From positions 17,546,001 through 17,610,000 of the forward strand of contig CM059621.1 of NCBI GenBank assembly GCA_030435675.1: a DNA stretch of 64,000 nucleotides. The letters run 5' to 3'. Numbering within the stretch: the first letter of the stretch is position 1; each line of letters starts with the position of its first letter. Shown here piece after piece: positions 58,961 to 64,000 of this stretch. The stretch comes from Steinernema hermaphroditum. Lineage: Eukaryota; Nematoda; Chromadorea; Rhabditida; Steinernematidae. The notes below the pieces were generated by a model that made no database searches, had not been told where the DNA came from, and was given only the letters and a program-made list of their open reading frames with translations. A program made the translations under genes and the position numbers.

Positions 58961-60443
58961 GAACGAACCTAAAAGTGCATAGTCTCAAAATAGTTGAAAT
59001 GCTTAAAATGGATTCAAGTCGCGACTAAAGAAATGAAATGTAGAGCATTCAAAAATTAATAAGTGGGTGTAGAGTTGTTATCGAACCCGAAAAACTCGTC
59101 GCTCACGGTGATATAGAAGTGCTGCCCAGGAATGGTTTTCATAAAGAGAATTTCTCGCACATATTACCACAGGAGCCGCTAACGTTCTGGGGATTTACTG
59201 GTCACAATTACGGCTAGTGATCGGGTTGAACCCGCATTTGAATCCGATAATCCGCATTTTTTGCCTAATGGATCAATTTTGAAGTGCGATGCAAAAAATT
59301 TCAATTGAACTAGTTTCGCTCAAACGTCAAGGCCCGAGTTGTTCGGTGCAATTTTTTATTGTGCTGGGCAGTCCACTTGAAAGTTTTTCGATAGCACTTC
59401 AAAATTGCTTAGTGCGGTTTTTTGGGTTCAATCCGCTAACAACTCTAGATGGCTGTAAAGGGATTGCTCGGACAGTTATTCTTCTGGAAGCTAACCGAGT
59501 GTTTCTTCGTCGGCAAGCAAACATAAGCCTCGTCCCTTCAGAAAGTATATCTTTAGTAATGTTTTGGGCAAATTGTGAAGTGTTGTGCACTAAGGATGCA
59601 CCGGCACGAAAAAAAAACCGGCACCGGAACCGGAATTCCGTCGCAAAAAAAGCTGGAAAACCGGAACCGGGTACATCCCTACTGTACACTCTTAAACCTC
59701 GAGGTTTTTGTTGGACATCAATGAGATCATAGACCAGTGATCGGAACGAGTCCGCCGACAATAGACAATATTTGAAAACAATTGACAACAACGTTTGCAT
59801 TACCCTGTTTTTTGAGTATTCTTCAAAGCACTTTTTGGTGGAATAAAGCTGGCGCGATTGCCGTTTGATTTTGCTCTTCAAAAGTACTCCTAAATATTTC
59901 GCATTTCATGCACTGTTCTGAGCTTCGAAGTATTTCTAATTCTCTCACCGCAAGTGATTAACTCGCGATGAATGACTGTATTCTTTATGAGATTTGCGAC
60001 ATTACTCGCAAAAACAATTCATAAGTGAAAAAGAATTACACAGATCTATCAAAAAGTCGCGCAGTGGATTCCATCGGTCCAGTTCTTTGGCATTCCGCTA
60101 AAGTTTTTGTCGCTCTTAGGCAGCAAGTCAAGGTTGGGTCGTTTCTCCTCATGCACTTATCCTTCCATTGAATTCAAAGAGGGAACCATCAACTAGCACG
60201 CAACGCACTAAGCATTGTAAAACGCGAGAATTCGCGAGAAATAACTCAAATACTGAGCAGAGGTGGACTGCTTAAAGATTCAAGAAACGCTCATTGTATA
60301 ACTTCTCATTTATACACTGTAAATACAATCTGATGGTAAAGCAAATGCGAATCGAGCGGATCGATCTGACAAATGCACTCTAAATACTCTTCTAGGCTGT
60401 ACACTCTTTCACAAACAAATGTTCCCGTAAACGCGAAGCGAAA
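58961..60443. other. Intergenic with a small CCGG-rich repeat
   Basis: No gene is seen. At about 59588-59690 lies a short repeat made of ACCGGAACCGG-type units, beginning AAGGATGCACCGGCACG and ending ACCGGGTACATCCCTACTG, which looks like a decayed MITE of the same general type as the hAT elements here. The rest is unremarkable. Confidence 0.4.
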
Positions 60444-62517
60444 TCAAAGCCTCGTAATGTGCACAACACTGTCGGAGCTCGACTCCGATTCGGAGCGACG
60501 CACGGAGTTGATCATTGCCGGCATGTAAGGAGACCTCTCGTCTTCGATGTCGGCCTGGTAAATAGGATTCGGGCCCGTGGTGTAGTCGTCAACGCTACGC
60601 GGAGGTACGTAAGGTTGAGGTTGTGGATCGATCGACGTGGAGGACGCGGTGCTCACGGCGCGACTCCTCGACTTCTGCGCTTTCGACACCATCGTCGCTC
60701 CGTGTGCCTCCATCTCCGCCGCGTTTGTGATGTCATAGGCGTGTGCGTAGTAGAACTGCAATGAAACCAGTTAAATCCAAAAACAAGACGCTCTCTATGT
60801 ATATCGGAAAGGGATGTGGATGACGAAAAATGTCCATTGTTCTGATTCGAATCAGCCGTTATGGAAAATAAGCAATCATAAATTCATAGAATCTTCAGTG
60901 CCGTATACTCACAAATAGATTAGCTATCAACTACCGTTGCAAATGCACCCATATTGCACTCTAGTAATCCTTTGTTTTGGTTTGGTGGTTTCATAATTTA
61001 AAATTGGATTTCCTTATGCTACAAAGTAATAGGACTTTTTTTGCACTCTCCGTCCCCGTTTTTGCTTAAAGTTCAGAAGAGGAATGTCTACTTCTAAAAC
61101 AAAAAAACACTTACAACTGAGCTCCCAGTATGTAACCCTTCCTCCGACATCGAAATCGCATCGATCGGCTTTCGGTGCGCCGCCCTTGTTGTGTTCGCTT
61201 TCAGCACGCTCTTCCTAATGTCCTTTGGAATGTCGTGTCCGCTAAGACGAAGAGGCACGGCCGGCTGATGATTTCCAGATGAGTGATACTGTACTGTGCT
61301 CTTGTCGGACGCAGATGAAAGACTCGGGCCGGCCTAAGCCACAAAGAATGTAGCAAAAACATCGCGCGCTTTACTCACCTTACGCATCGGCTGTCCGGCG
61401 TATTCGGGCCATATGACTGCTTTGGAGACGTCCTTATAGCGAACACGGATAAACGCCATTGTGTTTGGTTCGATCTTATCGGTCTTCTTGCGGCCAAACT
61501 GCAAACAACATGTGTCGGACACAAGATCTTACGGGGATATAATATCCGAGTGTAAAAAATGTGATTTACTACTAACGCTAAGTGCTTTATCGGCTTCTCG
61601 TAAGATTCGTTCCTCTCAGCTGCATAGTAAACTACCGGAAGCCGGTTTCGTGGTCCAGAAATGTCTTTTAACTCGGCAATAGTACGTGGGATCAGATATT
61701 GAATACGCATCAATGATCTATCAAAGGACTGATCTCTCAAAGTTTCAGAAAATCGAAAATACAGGGTCCTTTAACAAATGTCTATTCAGAATCCCTCAAA
61801 GTTGATACCGTAGATCACCGCAGTTACGCCTCTGTTCCTACTTCGGCACAGGGTACGACATCGTAGTCGAAGATAGCTGACCCAAAAAAGTCCTTATAAT
61901 GCTTATAATAATAAACAAGGCCAAAGTTCCCGAGAACTGAGGCGCTATCTACAACTAGAATACTGTACATTGAACGGATAACTGATATGGAGCCTAGCAC
62001 AGAAGCGTATCTGTAAACAGTGTTTTTGTGTTTATAAGGCAGACCAAATAATTTTGTATGCATCAAATGAATCAGATATTCTAACTGCTACTAGAGCGGC
62101 GTTTGCAAATACAATAGCACAATCACTGAAACTTTGCTTTGATCATATTGATCGTAAATAGAATGGACAGAATGATAATAATCGAATGTAGTAACCATTA
62201 ACTAGGATCATAAACATTGTTCATTTAGTCGGCGGCTTTCGCGAGACACACCTGACAAGGACAAATCTGCATAGCGCAACAATAAATACCCAATAAAACC
62301 GACAATTGTTTGGTTTACAACAGCCCGATGTCGGTGCAACCCAATGTTATTGATGTGCCGAAGAAATCGGTATCGCAAAGCTCACCTGAAAACTCATCGT
62401 GCGCCGTACCAAACCCATCTTCGGAGTCGCGGCGCCTCCGTTCTTCGCGCGCCGAGGCATCGTTCCGTCGGCGGAAGCCAGTATAGTGGCCGAAGCCGAC
62501 AGATGCCTGTCGTTCAT
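60444..62517 (-). CDS. Unrecognised protein with a C-terminal PDZ-ligand motif, 4 or more exons
   Basis: Supported exons in coding order: 62517-62386, 61498-61379, 61333-61115 and 60755-60444, all phase 0, giving about 260 residues. A further possible exon at 61733-61570 (with YLIPRTIAELKDISGPRNRL) has good splice-like ends, but its join to the first exon is unresolved. The chain contains AFIRVRYKDVSKAVIWPEY and FYYAHAYDITNAAEMEAHG, is rich in Ser and Pro near the end, and finishes VVHITRL. The last three residues, T-R-L, fit the class I PDZ ligand rule (S/T-x-hydrophobic). It could be the cytoplasmic tail of a membrane protein whose N-terminal exons I have missed. The start at 62517 follows a TTTCAG acceptor by six bases, so trans-splicing or an upstream exon is possible. 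No family is assigned. Confidence 0.5.
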
Positions 62518-62523
62518 TCGTCT

Positions 62524-63868
62524 CTGAAATACAGCGATGCGATCTTGTAACGGCACATTCGCGAAAATCGTATTTAATCGCAGGAAACGCGGCGGTCGAT
62601 GTTTAATGGCTGTGGCGCTGCGCGTGTGCGCCACGTCGGTGGAGTTCTTCTCCGGAGCGCCGATCAATCGGGGAGGCGAGGAGCGCCGAGTGATGAGGCG
62701 CCGGCTGCGAAGCGCCCTCTAAGGATTACGTGGCATCTTTTTGTTGTTTACGCGCTTTCCCTTCTTCTTCGTCCATGAATAAAACACATCTGCTTCGTCG
62801 CGTTGAAGCGGAAACTGTCATTGTGCCGCTAGCGACGAAAGTTTGCTGATTAGACAAGTGCGTCATTTGCAGGACGCACAGTTAAGAGCCCCACGCCACT
62901 CTGATCACTCACTCTTTGTTCTGCACTTGATTATAGGCTGCACCTTCTCACGATGGCTATGTCCCTTTATAGGCCATGCAATGGTCTTGCTATTGTGGAA
63001 TTGAGCTTCTGCCTCTTTAGATACTACCTTTTAAAGTCATGTTAGTCATTAACATTTTGATGCAATCGATCGGATCTTTTCTAGCATCGCAATGATCTTG
63101 AGGTACGCCCATATATAGGCCATACAGATCAGTCCTAATCATTCAGTTTTTGCGACTTAATCCCACCCCCCCTCAGGCGTGTTCAACGCCCACGGCGGCG
63201 ACGAGAACAAGGGTTACCTCGGCGATTTTTATAATTGATTGAAACTCCGATGTACAGTCAGATAATTCTGATTTCCAGAGTTGTAAGAAGATTAGAACAA
63301 GGCCATTTATTTCGTTTCTCTTGGCGCGCTTACAATCCCAAACTTTGCGCCCGTTTGGAGCAGACTGTGCAGACAGAATAGTCCTTTACTTCTATGGACG
63401 AACAATCGAACTTTGCACCCCACCAGTACGCTCGTCTTGACGCGATTACGGTGTTAAATTTTGCCTACTGCCGACGTGGCGATGTCCTCCGCTTCCTTGC
63501 GCCGTCTTTGCCGATTTGATTGTGGCTGATAAGTGTCGATGTATTCTGACTTTTGACTCTTTCGTTGTGAATGTGATCGGTCCCGGGTGGCTGAATGAAT
63601 TTTTGCATACTTCCATTTTGTCCATTTTGCGCGCGTTACGAGAACCGGTTACGTTATTTGTGTGTTTGTGGCGAAGATCACCGCCATCTTTGCTACCAAT
63701 TCATTCCAACTGATAAATCGCTCACGTGTTGTCGCACGACACTGTTGTGTTTATGTTATTCCTTTGCGCGTTATGCCATAGCGGACTTTAATCTCCCCTC
63801 AGCATCCGTGTTTTCGCCACCGGCCAGTAACAATGTTTTTACCTAATGCCTATGTGCTTTTAGTTGTT
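62524..63868. other. Divergent intergenic region before adenylate kinase
   Basis: This presumably contains divergent promoters for the PDZ-ligand gene and adenylate kinase. Open frames here show no domain. There is a TTTTAG acceptor at about 63858-63863, five bases before the adenylate kinase ATG, pointing to a 5' UTR intron or spliced-leader addition. Confidence 0.4.
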
Positions 63869-64000
63869 ATGGCTCCGAACGCGCAGGAACAGCCTAAGGT
63901 TGTTGAGCAACCTTCCACCGGTGGTCCGGCCGAAACCGTCCGTCGCGGTATTCGCGCCGTTTTGCTCGGACCTCCTGGATCTGGTAAGGGAACTCAAGCG
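63869..64000 (+). CDS. Adenylate kinase (AK2 type), N-terminal part, cut by window end
   Basis: The first 44 codons are present and the gene runs off the window. Adenylate kinase interconverts ATP plus AMP and two ADP. After a short hydrophilic N-terminus the conserved core begins, RGIRAVLLGPPGSGKGTQA, with the P-loop GPPGSGKGTQ that holds the phosphates. The N-terminal extension before the core resembles cytosolic/intermembrane-space AK2. The ATG is preceded by a TTTTAG acceptor five bases upstream. The isoform cannot be settled without the rest. Confidence 0.9.
   Translation, partial: MAPNAQEQPKVVEQPSTGGPAETVRRGIRAVLLGPPGSGKGTQA

Noticed and set aside
1..64000. CRISPR arrays, bacterial operons or prophage
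   Set aside because: Genes are intron-rich and of animal type; no direct-repeat arrays with regular spacers were seen.
1..64000. Nematode spliced-leader (SL1) gene
   Set aside because: I looked for the GGTTTAATTACCCAAGTTTG core next to the 5S fragment and elsewhere and did not see it.

Overview
The window is nuclear DNA from a multicellular animal, most likely a nematode. The evidence is genes split by many introns (often only 39-53 nt) with TTTCAG- or TTTTAG-type acceptors, a secreted protein ending in a DB module, a small secreted ET-module-like protein, a nematode-style seven-helix receptor, and a high load of mariner, hAT and SINE debris. The species cannot be named from this sequence. 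All gene models were spliced by eye; reading phase was checked at almost every junction.

Layout from left to right: PEX3 (684-1997, +); a small secreted Ig-like protein (3768-5453, +); about 8 kb without convincing genes, holding a 5S rRNA fragment and tRNA-like remnants; a complete 13-exon talin (13742-25675, +) with a mariner-type element in its last intron; a four-helix membrane protein (27661-29634, +) and a secreted Cys-repeat protein (29844-31504, +), each with a tRNA-Thr(AGT) gene antisense in an intron; a secreted ET-module-like protein (32359-31488, -) whose coding end overlaps its neighbour; a 7TM receptor (34687-36586, +) tail to tail with transcription factor DP (38737-36666, -).

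From 39 to 50 kb mobile DNA dominates: an F-box gene (46021-42392, -) with one mariner in an intron and another supplying its stop codon, a giant palindrome of about 1.3 kb, a smaller foldback element and a MULE transposase remnant. Then come an unrecognised gene (50718-51239, +), a DB-module secreted protein (54758-51925, -) with a hAT-type MITE and a SINE in one intron, a TMBIM/lifeguard gene (58960-55738, -) whose intron 2 contains a complete four-EF-hand gene (56941-58451, +), an unrecognised gene ending in a PDZ-ligand motif (62517-60444, -), and the first 44 codons of adenylate kinase (63869 onward, +).

The genes do not form a single pathway. Recognisable roles are cell-matrix adhesion (talin), peroxisome membrane assembly (PEX3), cell-cycle transcription (DP), ubiquitin-ligase substrate selection (F-box), calcium handling and survival (TMBIM, EF-hand), nucleotide balance (adenylate kinase) and several nematode-type secreted or sensory proteins.
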